Shown here: positions 1 to 7,977 of the stretch, piece after piece
Numbering within the stretch: position 1 is the first letter of the stretch
Layout of the letters: each line of letters starts with the position of its first letter
From: Pseudomaricurvus sp033283335
GTDB taxonomy: Bacteria; Pseudomonadota; Gammaproteobacteria; Pseudomonadales; Cellvibrionaceae
Length of the DNA stretch: 64,000 nt
Assembly (NCBI GenBank): GCA_033283335.1
Contig: JAWMQP010000009.1
Location: forward strand, 1-64,000
Direction of reading: 5' to 3'
Program-made: the position numbers and the translations under genes
The notes under the pieces: model-generated
What the model was told of the DNA's origin: nothing
The model's database searches: none
Seen by the model: only the letters and a program-made list of their open reading frames with translations

Positions 1-139
1 CTGTGCGAATTTCGCGCAATGGGTGATTATGTTAAGTGGATGTGGTTGAATAGTGGTCATTGAAATTAAAGGAAAATTGACTGTGGATAAGCAATCTTTA
101 CTAAACGTTTTTCTACAGTCTCGTTAAATTCCAAAGCCT

Positions 140-403
140 ATGACTGAGCAATATTCAATAGTTGAGAAGTTCGAAATCACAGGCAGAGGCGCCGTTGTTG
201 TGATAGACGAAATCACCGATAGGGTGCCGGGAACAGCGTATAAAGTCGAGCTGAGAGGGCTGCATGGTGACCGGGTTGTGGCGGAGGCTTTTAAAGAGCG
301 CTTGTTGCGCAGAGAGCCTAGGAAGTTGGAAAAGGAAGCCTATTTTCTTTCGGGACTTCACAAGACCGATGTGCCAGAAAATTCGGTTCTGGTGTTCGTC
401 TGA
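140..403 (+). CDS. small hypothetical protein, integron cassette gene 1
   Basis: An 87-residue protein of unknown function. The N-terminal third contains the string EITGRGAVVVID, which resembles the start of the beta-barrel domain 2 of elongation-factor-Tu-like proteins; this is a weak motif resemblance only. The rest alternates charged and hydrophobic residues, with no signal peptide or membrane segment, so a small cytosolic protein is likely. The stop codon lies about 10 bases before an attC site (413-484), the usual layout of an integron gene cassette: one ORF followed by its own attC. Local base composition is AT-richer than the core genes further right. A TTGACT box at 77-82 could belong to a cassette promoter, but no good -10 box accompanies it. 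Confidence 0.6.
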   Translation: MTEQYSIVEKFEITGRGAVVVIDEITDRVPGTAYKVELRGLHGDRVVAEAFKERLLRREPRKLEKEAYFLSGLHKTDVPENSVLVFV

Positions 404-412
404 AACGCCAGA

Positions 413-484
413 ATTTAACCAAGCGGTCAACCGGACCGCTTTTCCGCTGGCGCTTCAAATCGTCCGGTTACCTTCGCGTTATAA
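413..484 (+). other. attC recombination site of cassette 1
   Basis: The site has the full attC layout. The outer boxes are ATTTAAC (413-419) and GTTATAA (478-484). The inner arms are GGTCAACCGGAC (425-436) and GTCCGGTTACC (462-472). The inner arms are perfect reverse complements except for one unpaired C at 428, matching the extrahelical base that orients attC folding. The region between the arms can form a small secondary stem. The site sits directly after one small ORF and before another, as expected in a cassette array. No integrase gene is in the window. Confidence 0.8.
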
Positions 485-504
485 GCCATGACACGGATCA
501 GCCT

Positions 505-861
505 ATGGACACTGTAAAAGCTCGATTGCCAGTATGGCGTGCTTTTAGCGAGCTTTTCGTAGATACGGAATTAGGGAAAAAAGATTATTTCCTTATCGCC
601 AAGGTATGCACTGAATCACCCTACACGGCTAAGGAGCTAGAGAGCATACTATTTAATGAAGTCTGGCCAGCTTTACGTATCAATCTATTCTCAATGGCTG
701 GAAATTGGTCAGGCTGGACTGATGAATTTCTTAAAAGCAATATATCTCCAATAGGAAAATTTAGATTCTACCTGCCGTGGTGGTTAAATCCAGCAAAAAG
801 GTATTTCCTAAAAGACGCTTGGAATAGAATTCTCAGTGAAATTAATAATCAAAGCTTATAA
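505..861 (+). CDS. DUF7079-like hypothetical protein, integron cassette gene 2
   Basis: A 118-residue protein of unknown function. The first 75 residues resemble the DUF7079 family as I remember it: VWRAFSELFVDTEL near the N-terminus, then SPYTAKELESILFNEVWP, then NLFSMAGNWSGW. It has no signal peptide and is rich in aromatic residues near the C-terminus. It begins about 20 bases after the attC of cassette 1, and its stop codon lies inside the opening box of a second, incomplete attC, so it is best read as cassette cargo. No strong ribosome-binding site precedes the ATG, which is common in cassettes read from an upstream promoter. Composition is AT-rich. The family name is from memory; no function is claimed. 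Confidence 0.7.
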   Translation: MDTVKARLPVWRAFSELFVDTELGKKDYFLIAKVCTESPYTAKELESILFNEVWPALRINLFSMAGNWSGWTDEFLKSNISPIGKFRFYLPWWLNPAKRYFLKDAWNRILSEINNQSL

Positions 862-870
862 CAAGCGACT
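856..870 (+). other. truncated attC (5' outer box only)
   Basis: TTATAACAAGCG matches the opening box of an attC and overlaps the stop codon of cassette 2. The expected inner arms and closing box do not follow. Instead the sequence passes within about 25 bases to the 3' end of an IS110-family transposase remnant on the other strand. The attC has therefore been broken by an insertion or deletion. Confidence 0.55.
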
Positions 871-892
871 GTGGTGTCACCCTGCTATAAAA

Positions 893-1107
893 TTAGTGAG
901 CCCACTCTGTTTCATCACGTACCATAGCATTGAGAATCGTAAGCAGTTTTCTCATGCAGGCCGCGATGGCTACCTTCTTGTTTTTACCCTTAGCGACTAA
1001 TTGATGATGTTGATATTTGATAATTGGATTGCATCTAGTGGCACTAATTGTTGCCATGTGCAAGATGACTCTTATCGAGCCCCTGTCGCCTTATGTTTGC
1101 CGCCATA
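893..1107 (-). pseudogene. IS110-family transposase, C-terminal remnant
   Basis: Reading the minus strand from about 1107 to the stop at 893-895 gives an IS110/IS1111-type C-terminus: LHMATISATRCNPIIK, then KKVAIAACMRKLLTILNAM, ending in VRDETEWAH. This matches the transposase_20 region that closes the roughly 320-340 residue IS110 transposases. Only about 70 residues remain. A frame change is needed around 1076 to join the upstream piece YGGKHKATGAR, and nothing recognisable lies further upstream, so the gene is dead. It lies next to a broken attC, which fits the IS1111-attC elements known to insert in attC sites, although subgroup membership cannot be proven from this fragment. Confidence 0.75.
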
Positions 1108-1890
1108 TATGTGACTCTGGTGTTATAGCTTTTCTAAGATAGACGTCACTTTGGATTACCTGGACGTTTGGTCTGCTAACCATTGTTTTGTCACCCTGGT
1201 TGATATTGATGCCAGCATTAGGGTTGGGGATCTGTGCGGTGAAAGCGCCTAACCTCAATTTTGGGAAGTTGAAGAATATCGCCATTCATTTCATTTTTGT
1301 GTCGCTCTTAATTATAAATGTCAGGCTCATATTGCATAACCAATCCACGTTAATATAACAAGTAGATAGGAGGCGGTTATAATTCTTTTCCAGGCGTAGT
1401 CTAAAAACGGCATTAGTCAAATTTTTCAAGACTTGCTGCCTTGGGAATTTTTCAAATTTTATCACGGCGCATAATACTGCGTATCTATCTGACTGGATGG
1501 AAATTCAGGCGACAATTGACACATGGGTGGATCTTATTGGCAGGTGGTTCATCTTTACTTGGTTGCCAATCTGTTACAACGTTGTTATTTTTTAAGGTGT
1601 GAGTTCAGTCACATTTGGTGGCGGCCTGGAAGTAGATTTGTCTGATGTAGGATGCGAGTTGCAAATGACGTTCTTACTCAGCCATAGACTTTAGGCGTTG
1701 GAATCCGATACGGTTTCAAATCTACCATTCTTGAACAGAGCAGGGAGTTGCTGTCTTGAGATCATTTCAATGTAACGCGGGTTGATGATAACCCAGTTAA
1801 ACAATACCTCAGTTTTATATCTCAGTAGCTTGGCTAAATGGTATTGGTCCTTTCTCGAATCTAGACGTGTGTAGATGTTTTTTCATTACT
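1108..1890. other. decayed intergenic region with an orphan reading frame
   Basis: About 780 bases with no convincing intact gene. A 63-codon open frame on the minus strand (1694-1882) lacks a start codon. It contains YHLAKLLRYKTEVLFNWVI and LPALFKNGRFETV, and looks like the C-terminal remnant of a lost gene that I cannot name. A 64-codon minus-strand frame at 1091-1285 has no recognisable domain. The remainder is AT-rich and shows no clear promoter, terminator or RNA. Confidence 0.4.
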
Positions 1891-1912
1891 AGTGATATTT
1901 GTGAGGCTGTTC

Positions 1913-2881
1913 ATGCAGTTCGTAAATTTCCAGGGCTTGTCCCATGCACTTCTGTCGAATCGAAAAAAGCTACCCAAACGCATTGATTTGATTGTGGGTA
2001 TTCCACGTTCGGGGATGTTGCCAGCTACCATGCTGGCGACACAACTCAATGTGCCCATGACGGATATCGATGGCTTTAAAGAAGGGCGCATCTTTGGCCA
2101 CGGATCTACCAAGAATGCGCCAGATATCGACAAGGCTTTGTCCTCGGATCGAACAGTTCTTGTGATTGACGATACGGTTAATTCGGGCAAGGCGTTCAAA
2201 AAAGTTCGCGAGTCATTGCAGGGTATCGAAGGCAACATTGTTTACTGTGCGGTCTTTTCCGTTGTCAGCAAGCACCCGGATGTTGATATCGTGCTGGAAC
2301 AGGTAGCGCTGTCCATGTGCCAGTGGAACATGATGCATCAACAAATATTGAAAAATTCCTGTGTCGATATTGATGGTGTCTTGTGCCGCAACCCTGAGCC
2401 CAAGGAGGACGATAATGGCAAGGCCTATCGTCGCTTCCTGCGAGATGTAGAATTACTGCACGCTACGACCGGGGAAATTGGTTGGCTGGTCACCGGTCGG
2501 CTTGAAGATTATCGTGAAGAAACCGAAGCCTGGCTTGAGCAGCACGGTATCAAGTATCGTGAATTGGTTATGGCCAAGTCCGAAAAAGAGCATTCGGACC
2601 CATCAGCCTACAAGGCCCGTATCTATCGGGAGACGGGGGCGGACCTGTTTATCGAAAGCGAAGCACCGGATGCGGTCGAGATTTTCGCACAGAGTAAAAA
2701 ACCAGTGCTGTGTATTGAGACGCAAATGATGATCAGCGATCCTACGTCGATACCCTCGTATCGTAAAATGGCAGCAGGTGGGAAATCCTTTACTACCCTG
2801 GCGAAAGTCAAACTGTACCTGCGCAGCCTGACAGGGGATCGGATTTATTATACCCTCAAGGGGCTGGCCGGGCGCAGCTAA
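1913..2881 (+). CDS. phosphoribosyltransferase / HAD-like fusion protein
   Basis: A two-domain cytosolic protein of 322 residues. The N-terminal half is a type I phosphoribosyltransferase fold with a pyrophosphate loop (VGIPRSGMLPA) and the PRPP-binding signature VLVIDDTVNSG. The C-terminal half starts with a HAD-type DIDGVLC motif and continues with WLVTGRLEDYREETEAWL, like HAD-type phosphatases. I remember this architecture from polysaccharide loci, but substrate and pathway are unknown. The ATG at 1913 is preferred over the GTG at 1892 because GTGAGG lies 6 bases upstream of it. It stands alone, between the decayed cassette region and an AsmA-like gene, and its composition is intermediate between the two. 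Confidence 0.75.
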   Translation: MQFVNFQGLSHALLSNRKKLPKRIDLIVGIPRSGMLPATMLATQLNVPMTDIDGFKEGRIFGHGSTKNAPDIDKALSSDRTVLVIDDTVNSGKAFKKVRESLQGIEGNIVYCAVFSVVSKHPDVDIVLEQVALSMCQWNMMHQQILKNSCVDIDGVLCRNPEPKEDDNGKAYRRFLRDVELLHATTGEIGWLVTGRLEDYREETEAWLEQHGIKYRELVMAKSEKEHSDPSAYKARIYRETGADLFIESEAPDAVEIFAQSKKPVLCIETQMMISDPTSIPSYRKMAAGGKSFTTLAKVKLYLRSLTGDRIYYTLKGLAGRS

Positions 2882-2997
2882 GGTCTCTATCCCTGCAAAG
2901 CCATACACTTCTGAGTGTTTTCTCCTAGACTGAAATGGATGAGTGTTTTCGCACACGTTTCGGGGTAGTTGTTTTGGATACGAGAGCACGATAACGG

Positions 2998-5739
2998 ATG
3001 CAACGGCTGCTCAAGTTTCTGAAAGTGCTGATTCTGTTGGAGCTGGTGTACCTGGTGTTGGTCAATGTGGCCTTGCAGCTGCCGATCACCCAGCAATGGG
3101 TTAACACGGTTCGCCCGGACAAATTTCACATCCAGTGGCAGCGGGCATGGAGCTGGTATCCTTTTCGGGTGCAGGCCCAGGACGTCCGCGGTCATGGTCA
3201 GACCCGCCGGCAGCAATGGCAGTTCCATGCGGCCAGTGCCACAGCATCAATCGCCATCAGCCCACTGTTGCTTAAGCGGGTGTGGCTGCATCATGTCAGT
3301 GGTACCGATATCCACTACCGTCAGCGACCCCGCCTTAAGCCGGGGGTCGATTACAGTCATCTGTTGCCTTTGTTTCCGGAGATCGAAGGTCGTCAACTTG
3401 CCCCTGTGGATGAGACGCCTTATCGAGGTCATCGCCCCTGGCGCATTTCCATTCGGGATCTGGAGCTTGCGGGAGACCACCGTGTGTGGATCTATCAGGC
3501 CCGCGGTGAAGTCTCCGGCCGGGTTCGGGGTGAGTTGTTTGTGGAAACTCGCCGTGGCCTGATGTCGATGGCTCTTCAGCAGCTGGAACTGGATCTGCAA
3601 GGTGTCAGTTTCAGTGACCAGTACCCGGTGTTTGAGCGCGGCAGCATCCGTGGATCTATCGGGTTTGCCCCCTTTGTGCGAGCTGAACACCGTGGCCTGG
3701 AAAGGCTGTCGTACCTGAAAACCGACCTGACACTGGATATCGATCCGCTGAGTCTGGCGTTTATCAATTTCTTCACTCTTAATCTGGATGGGGTCAGCGT
3801 CAATGGCCAGGGAGCGGTGAGCGGTCGCCTGAGTTTTGACCAGGGTCAGCTATTGGCGGGCACCAAATTGCATATCAAGGCGCCGGATCTGCGAGTGAAA
3901 GTGGCGGGCCATCTTATCGAGGGTGAGGGCACTGTCGATCTCAGTCAGACGCCGACCAGGGATAAGGATCTGAATCTTCTGTTCCAGTTTGGCAACCTCC
4001 AGGTTCGGCACCAGCAAAGTCCGGCGATCTTGCTTGAAGGCCAGGGCCTGGCATTGCGAATTGGTGGTGATGGTCGTGTCCTGCCGCAAGCCGGCGAGTT
4101 CAACCCGACACGCAGCCTGGCCCTGGAGGTCGATGATCTGCTGGTGACCGACCTGGCACTGTTGCAAGAGTATCTGCCTGAACACTGGCCGTTGAATTTG
4201 CGCGGTGGAGACAGCCGCGTCAGTGGTCGAGTCAGCCTGGCGCCGACCGCGCTGGACCTGGATGTGTTGCTTACTTCTCGGCAAGCCCAAGTGAGCCTTG
4301 GAGACTATGACTTTGAAACGGATATCGAAGCGCAGCTGACACTGCTCAATCCACAGTTGAACCAGCAGGCCACCCGTGTCAGTGGTACTCACCTGCGCTT
4401 ACAGGGTGCGCATCTGCAGCGAGAGGGCAGCCGCCAATCGTCACCCTGGCAGGCGCACATCAATATTGTGGAGGGCCGTTTGGGGTTGCTGCCCTCCCGG
4501 CGCAAACAGGACGATCAAGTCGCGATAGATCTGCTCAAGGTGATTGCCAACAGCGAAGCGAGCCAGCTGTTGGCAGACTCCGTTGGCGATTTCCAGCTGG
4601 AAGCCGGCGTCTCCGATTTAGGCTGGTTGGGGTTATTCCTGCAAGGTGATTTGAACACCAGGGTCGTGGGGCAGGGCAATGTACAGGGACAGCTCAGGCT
4701 CGCCGGTGGCCTGCCGGCCGCGGGGACTGACGTGGTGGTGAGCTCGTCGGACCTGGGGTTCGATTTTCTCGATTACCAGGCGCGTGGGGAGGGTCGGGTT
4801 GAGTTGCAGGCTCGCGCTGGCGACGGGGCCCCACATTGGGACATCGATATCGAGTTGCAGGACGGGCGTCTGCGTCGCCTTGGGGATCAGGGGGATACCT
4901 TGCACGATGTGAAGCTGGGGGCCCGTGCCCAGGTTGACCATGTCGGGCTGCAAAGGCCGCCTGAATCGGTCAAACAGAATCGAAACATGAGTTTGCAGCT
5001 GTATATCGAGCGGGCGCGATTGCAGGATATGAGTGTTTTCAATCGCTATATTCCCAAAGAGACACAGTTGCGCTTTACCGGTGGCGGGGCGGATATCGAG
5101 GCGGATGTGCAGCTGCGGCAAGACAGTGCCCATGGCTGGTTGCGTCTGGATGCGGATGCGATTCAGGCAAGTCTCGATCAACAGCAGCTGCAGGGGGATG
5201 TGTTGGCCGATGTGAAGTTGGTAGGGGGCACGCCGACGCAGATGCAGTTTGATATCAGCAGCTCTCGGCTGTTGCTCGACAACGTACAGGTACTGGGGAA
5301 AAAACAGCAATTTAGCAATCAGGCCTGGTCTGCCGAACTCCAGCTGGAGCGGGCCCTGACTCGCTGGCGGCTGCCTTTAAGCCTGGAGGCCGAGGCCACC
5401 CTCAGAGTCAGTGACTCACGGCCGTTTGTGGCGATGTTCAATAACCGGGGCTGGCGCCCCAAATTTCTCAGTCGGATGTTGACGGTGGAAGACATTGTCG
5501 GTCAGATAGTGCTGAACCTGGCAGACGATCAGTTGCAGATTCCGCTGGCTCAGGTAAGCAGTGATCACATTGAGGCCGCCGCCCGCGGGTCATTTGGCGC
5601 AGGTCAGCGCCGTGGCATGATGTATCTGCGCTACAAAAAACAGGATGCGGTTCTGAAAATCGACGGTGAGCAGCGCAATGTGGACGTGCTTCGCGCCCGG
5701 GACAAGTTTTCGGCTTACCGGGTTGGCGATGCCCCTTGA
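2998..5739 (+). CDS. large AsmA/TamB-like envelope protein, subfamily unknown
   Basis: A 913-residue protein with one N-terminal membrane anchor (about residues 5-28) and a long beta-rich, presumably periplasmic body. The body has many short repeats with Gly/Asp turns (for example VNGQGAVSGRLSF and GRVSLAPTALDL) and ends with LRYKKQDAVLKIDG. This matches the general architecture of AsmA-like and TamB-like bridge proteins, which are thought to move phospholipid or help outer-membrane biogenesis. I cannot assign a named subfamily. It is convergent with a classical AsmA gene 21 bases away, so two proteins of similar architecture lie tail to tail. The ribosome-binding site before the ATG is weak. 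Confidence 0.65.
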   Translation: MQRLLKFLKVLILLELVYLVLVNVALQLPITQQWVNTVRPDKFHIQWQRAWSWYPFRVQAQDVRGHGQTRRQQWQFHAASATASIAISPLLLKRVWLHHVSGTDIHYRQRPRLKPGVDYSHLLPLFPEIEGRQLAPVDETPYRGHRPWRISIRDLELAGDHRVWIYQARGEVSGRVRGELFVETRRGLMSMALQQLELDLQGVSFSDQYPVFERGSIRGSIGFAPFVRAEHRGLERLSYLKTDLTLDIDPLSLAFINFFTLNLDGVSVNGQGAVSGRLSFDQGQLLAGTKLHIKAPDLRVKVAGHLIEGEGTVDLSQTPTRDKDLNLLFQFGNLQVRHQQSPAILLEGQGLALRIGGDGRVLPQAGEFNPTRSLALEVDDLLVTDLALLQEYLPEHWPLNLRGGDSRVSGRVSLAPTALDLDVLLTSRQAQVSLGDYDFETDIEAQLTLLNPQLNQQATRVSGTHLRLQGAHLQREGSRQSSPWQAHINIVEGRLGLLPSRRKQDDQVAIDLLKVIANSEASQLLADSVGDFQLEAGVSDLGWLGLFLQGDLNTRVVGQGNVQGQLRLAGGLPAAGTDVVVSSSDLGFDFLDYQARGEGRVELQARAGDGAPHWDIDIELQDGRLRRLGDQGDTLHDVKLGARAQVDHVGLQRPPESVKQNRNMSLQLYIERARLQDMSVFNRYIPKETQLRFTGGGADIEADVQLRQDSAHGWLRLDADAIQASLDQQQLQGDVLADVKLVGGTPTQMQFDISSSRLLLDNVQVLGKKQQFSNQAWSAELQLERALTRWRLPLSLEAEATLRVSDSRPFVAMFNNRGWRPKFLSRMLTVEDIVGQIVLNLADDQLQIPLAQVSSDHIEAAARGSFGAGQRRGMMYLRYKKQDAVLKIDGEQRNVDVLRARDKFSAYRVGDAP

Positions 5740-5760
5740 GTCGAACCCCTGCGAGCGCGA

Positions 5761-7875
5761 TTACTTTTTCGTTTGGGATGCGGAATCTTCACGCACCGAT
5801 TGCAGGGCTTTCTGGCAGTGATCACTTTCCGCCGTGGCCCGGTCTACCAGGCCCGTATAGAGAAATGACATGCCGCCGGTGAGGATGGCCGCCCCACCGC
5901 TGAGCAGTAATCCCTTTTCATTCAGGCCCACGGCGGGTTCTTTCAGGGTGCCGGTGAGCTTGACGAATGGGGTGACGAACATGTCGGCGCTCACGCCCAC
6001 CCCTTTGCGCGGTTTGGTATTGAATTCGAATTGCAGTTTTTCCGTGTTGAGATCGATTTCACCACCACCGACCACCATGAGTTTTTCACTCTGCAACAAA
6101 AAGCCGCTGACATCACCCTCACCGGAATCGAAGTCAATGGCAAAGACACTGCACTCCCAGTTGGTAAACTTCTCATCTTTGGCAAAAGGGTTGAGGGCGC
6201 TGAAGAGCTGCGCCAGGATATCGCCGGAAAACTTTTCGATCAGGTCATTACTGACTCGCCCCGGACCCTGGGTGGCAACCACCCGTCCATCAAGACTGGC
6301 GGCCAGGGCTCGAGGCGTTGATCCAACCGCGTGCAAATTGGCATCCAGGGCGGTGACGGGAATCTCTTTCGCGGGGACCTCTTGCCCGGAGAGTAACCTC
6401 ACTTTGTAATCGCTGACCTTGAGTTTGACGTCCATTCGAGTTTGCTCAGCCGCGGGTTTAAGTTGGAATTGATAGTCAAATTTACCGCCCGCCAGGCCGT
6501 CAAAACTGTTTTCGACGGTGAGTCCGTCTTTTCGGTTGTTGGCGTGCAGCAGGACATTGTTGACTTCGGTGTTGGTGACAATCAGGTGTTTAATATCGGC
6601 GTTGACTTCCAACTGCAGTTTTTCCAACTGTTCCAGTGGCAGAGGGGTTTCATCAAAGACATAGCGCGAGGTTTTTTCCTTGGAGGCATTTTTTTTCTCG
6701 GTGGCAGCTTTGTTGTTGTCCTCTTCTCCCATAAACGGACTCAGATCCAGCCGTTTGGATTTCACATCCAGTTGGATAACCATTTGTTCACTATTTTCAA
6801 TATGTGCAGTGCCATTGAGCTGGTTCTTGGCGACTGTCAGGTCAAAAGGCTTCAGGTCGATGGTTGTCTCTGTGGCTGAGAGATCAGCCTTTACGTTGAA
6901 CGGCAGTGGCGGCAATTCCTTTTGCAGATAGCTGAGTTTGTCGCCAGAAGCCTTTACGGACAGGTCGGCCCGGGTCTCATTGGGGTCAATGGTGCCATCC
7001 AGCTGCAACGACAGACCACTGAGGCTGGCGATCAGATCCTTCAGAACAATCTTGTTGCCATCCAAAGTCACATTGCCTTTAAGATCCAGGTCCTCGGCGG
7101 GCAGGTCTTCCACCTCCAGCCAGCGCCCCAGTTTGTCCAGGGTACTGAGTTTGAGGTCCACATCCACAGATTGCTGCTGGTAGTCATAGCGGGAGTCGAG
7201 CAGGATGTCATCGGCCTTAGCCTTGAGATCAACATGGTTATCGGTCACTCGGGCATCAATTTCGATGGGGGTTTCCACCAGTTTTCCCTCAGCCTGCGCC
7301 TGCCAGGCGGTGGTTTTGCTGCCGCTGATGGTCAACTTGTCCAATAACAGTTCAATATCGTCGCTGCCGGGCTTTCGCATCAACAGACGGACGTTGCTGG
7401 CTGTGGCCGCGTGGATTTCCACCGGTAGTGATAAGTCCTGCGGCGGGCTGTCCTCCTCCGGTGGCGGGGTTTCTTCGGTGGCGCTGGCGAGATCCCAGTT
7501 GGACTCCTCCTGCTCATTGGTTTCATAGAGCACGCTCACATCATGCAGTTCGACGTCATGCACCACGATCGGTGGTGAAATGAGCGACTTCAACTCGACC
7601 TCTACGTAGGCCTTGCCGGCCTCCAGCATGTTGGGCTCAGAGCCCCAGGCGGGACTGGCGAGGCTGACATCCTCAATCAATAGGGTCGGTGTGGGCAGTA
7701 CCTTGAGGGAGAAGTCCCCCTGGATGTGGAGTTCCCGGCCGGTGGCGTCGGCGACCGCAGTTTCAATTTTGGGCTTGAGAAAACGCAGCTCCGAGAACCA
7801 GAGAAACAGCAGGATAACGACGACCAGCGTAGCGATAGACGCCAGGATTCCCAGTAGAAGTTTGCGCCACGACAT
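5761..7875 (-). CDS. asmA: AsmA family protein
   Basis: A 704-residue inner-membrane-anchored periplasmic protein. The N-terminus has one membrane segment (about residues 6-27) followed by the typical AsmA opening: FLKPKIETAVADATGRELHI, then SLKVLPTPTLLIEDVSLASP. The middle contains acidic and Glu/Pro-rich stretches (EETPPPEEDSPPQ). The C-terminal half carries the AsmA_2-like region (SLDGRVVATQGPGRV, then KFTNWECSVFAIDF). AsmA proteins influence outer-membrane lipid and protein assembly. The gene is divergent from the DUF3465 gene, with about 100 bases between them, and convergent with the 913-residue AsmA-like gene. Confidence 0.88.
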   Translation of the reverse strand: MSWRKLLLGILASIATLVVVILLFLWFSELRFLKPKIETAVADATGRELHIQGDFSLKVLPTPTLLIEDVSLASPAWGSEPNMLEAGKAYVEVELKSLISPPIVVHDVELHDVSVLYETNEQEESNWDLASATEETPPPEEDSPPQDLSLPVEIHAATASNVRLLMRKPGSDDIELLLDKLTISGSKTTAWQAQAEGKLVETPIEIDARVTDNHVDLKAKADDILLDSRYDYQQQSVDVDLKLSTLDKLGRWLEVEDLPAEDLDLKGNVTLDGNKIVLKDLIASLSGLSLQLDGTIDPNETRADLSVKASGDKLSYLQKELPPLPFNVKADLSATETTIDLKPFDLTVAKNQLNGTAHIENSEQMVIQLDVKSKRLDLSPFMGEEDNNKAATEKKNASKEKTSRYVFDETPLPLEQLEKLQLEVNADIKHLIVTNTEVNNVLLHANNRKDGLTVENSFDGLAGGKFDYQFQLKPAAEQTRMDVKLKVSDYKVRLLSGQEVPAKEIPVTALDANLHAVGSTPRALAASLDGRVVATQGPGRVSNDLIEKFSGDILAQLFSALNPFAKDEKFTNWECSVFAIDFDSGEGDVSGFLLQSEKLMVVGGGEIDLNTEKLQFEFNTKPRKGVGVSADMFVTPFVKLTGTLKEPAVGLNEKGLLLSGGAAILTGGMSFLYTGLVDRATAESDHCQKALQSVREDSASQTKK

Positions 7876-7977
7876 GCTTCCTCTCCCAAGCGTTCACATC
7901 GGTTCTAGTATAGTCTGGGGCGGAAGCTTGTCTTCTGTCACTGCTGGAGAAAACTGAGTTGGCTGCAAGGGGGTTAT

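Noticed and set aside
31..37. GTTAAGT matching the attC/attI core-site pattern near the left edge
   Set aside because: No matching inner arms are visible upstream, and the short pattern is common in AT-rich DNA; it could be the end of a previous attC outside what can be tested here.
82..90. A perfect DnaA-box sequence (TTATCCACA on the minus strand)
   Set aside because: It is single, with no further boxes, AT-rich unwinding element or dnaA/dnaN genes nearby, so an origin is not supported.
1091..1285. 64-codon minus-strand frame next to the IS110 remnant, possibly its upstream part
   Set aside because: The translation does not resemble the middle of an IS110 transposase in this frame, so it was not added to the pseudogene.
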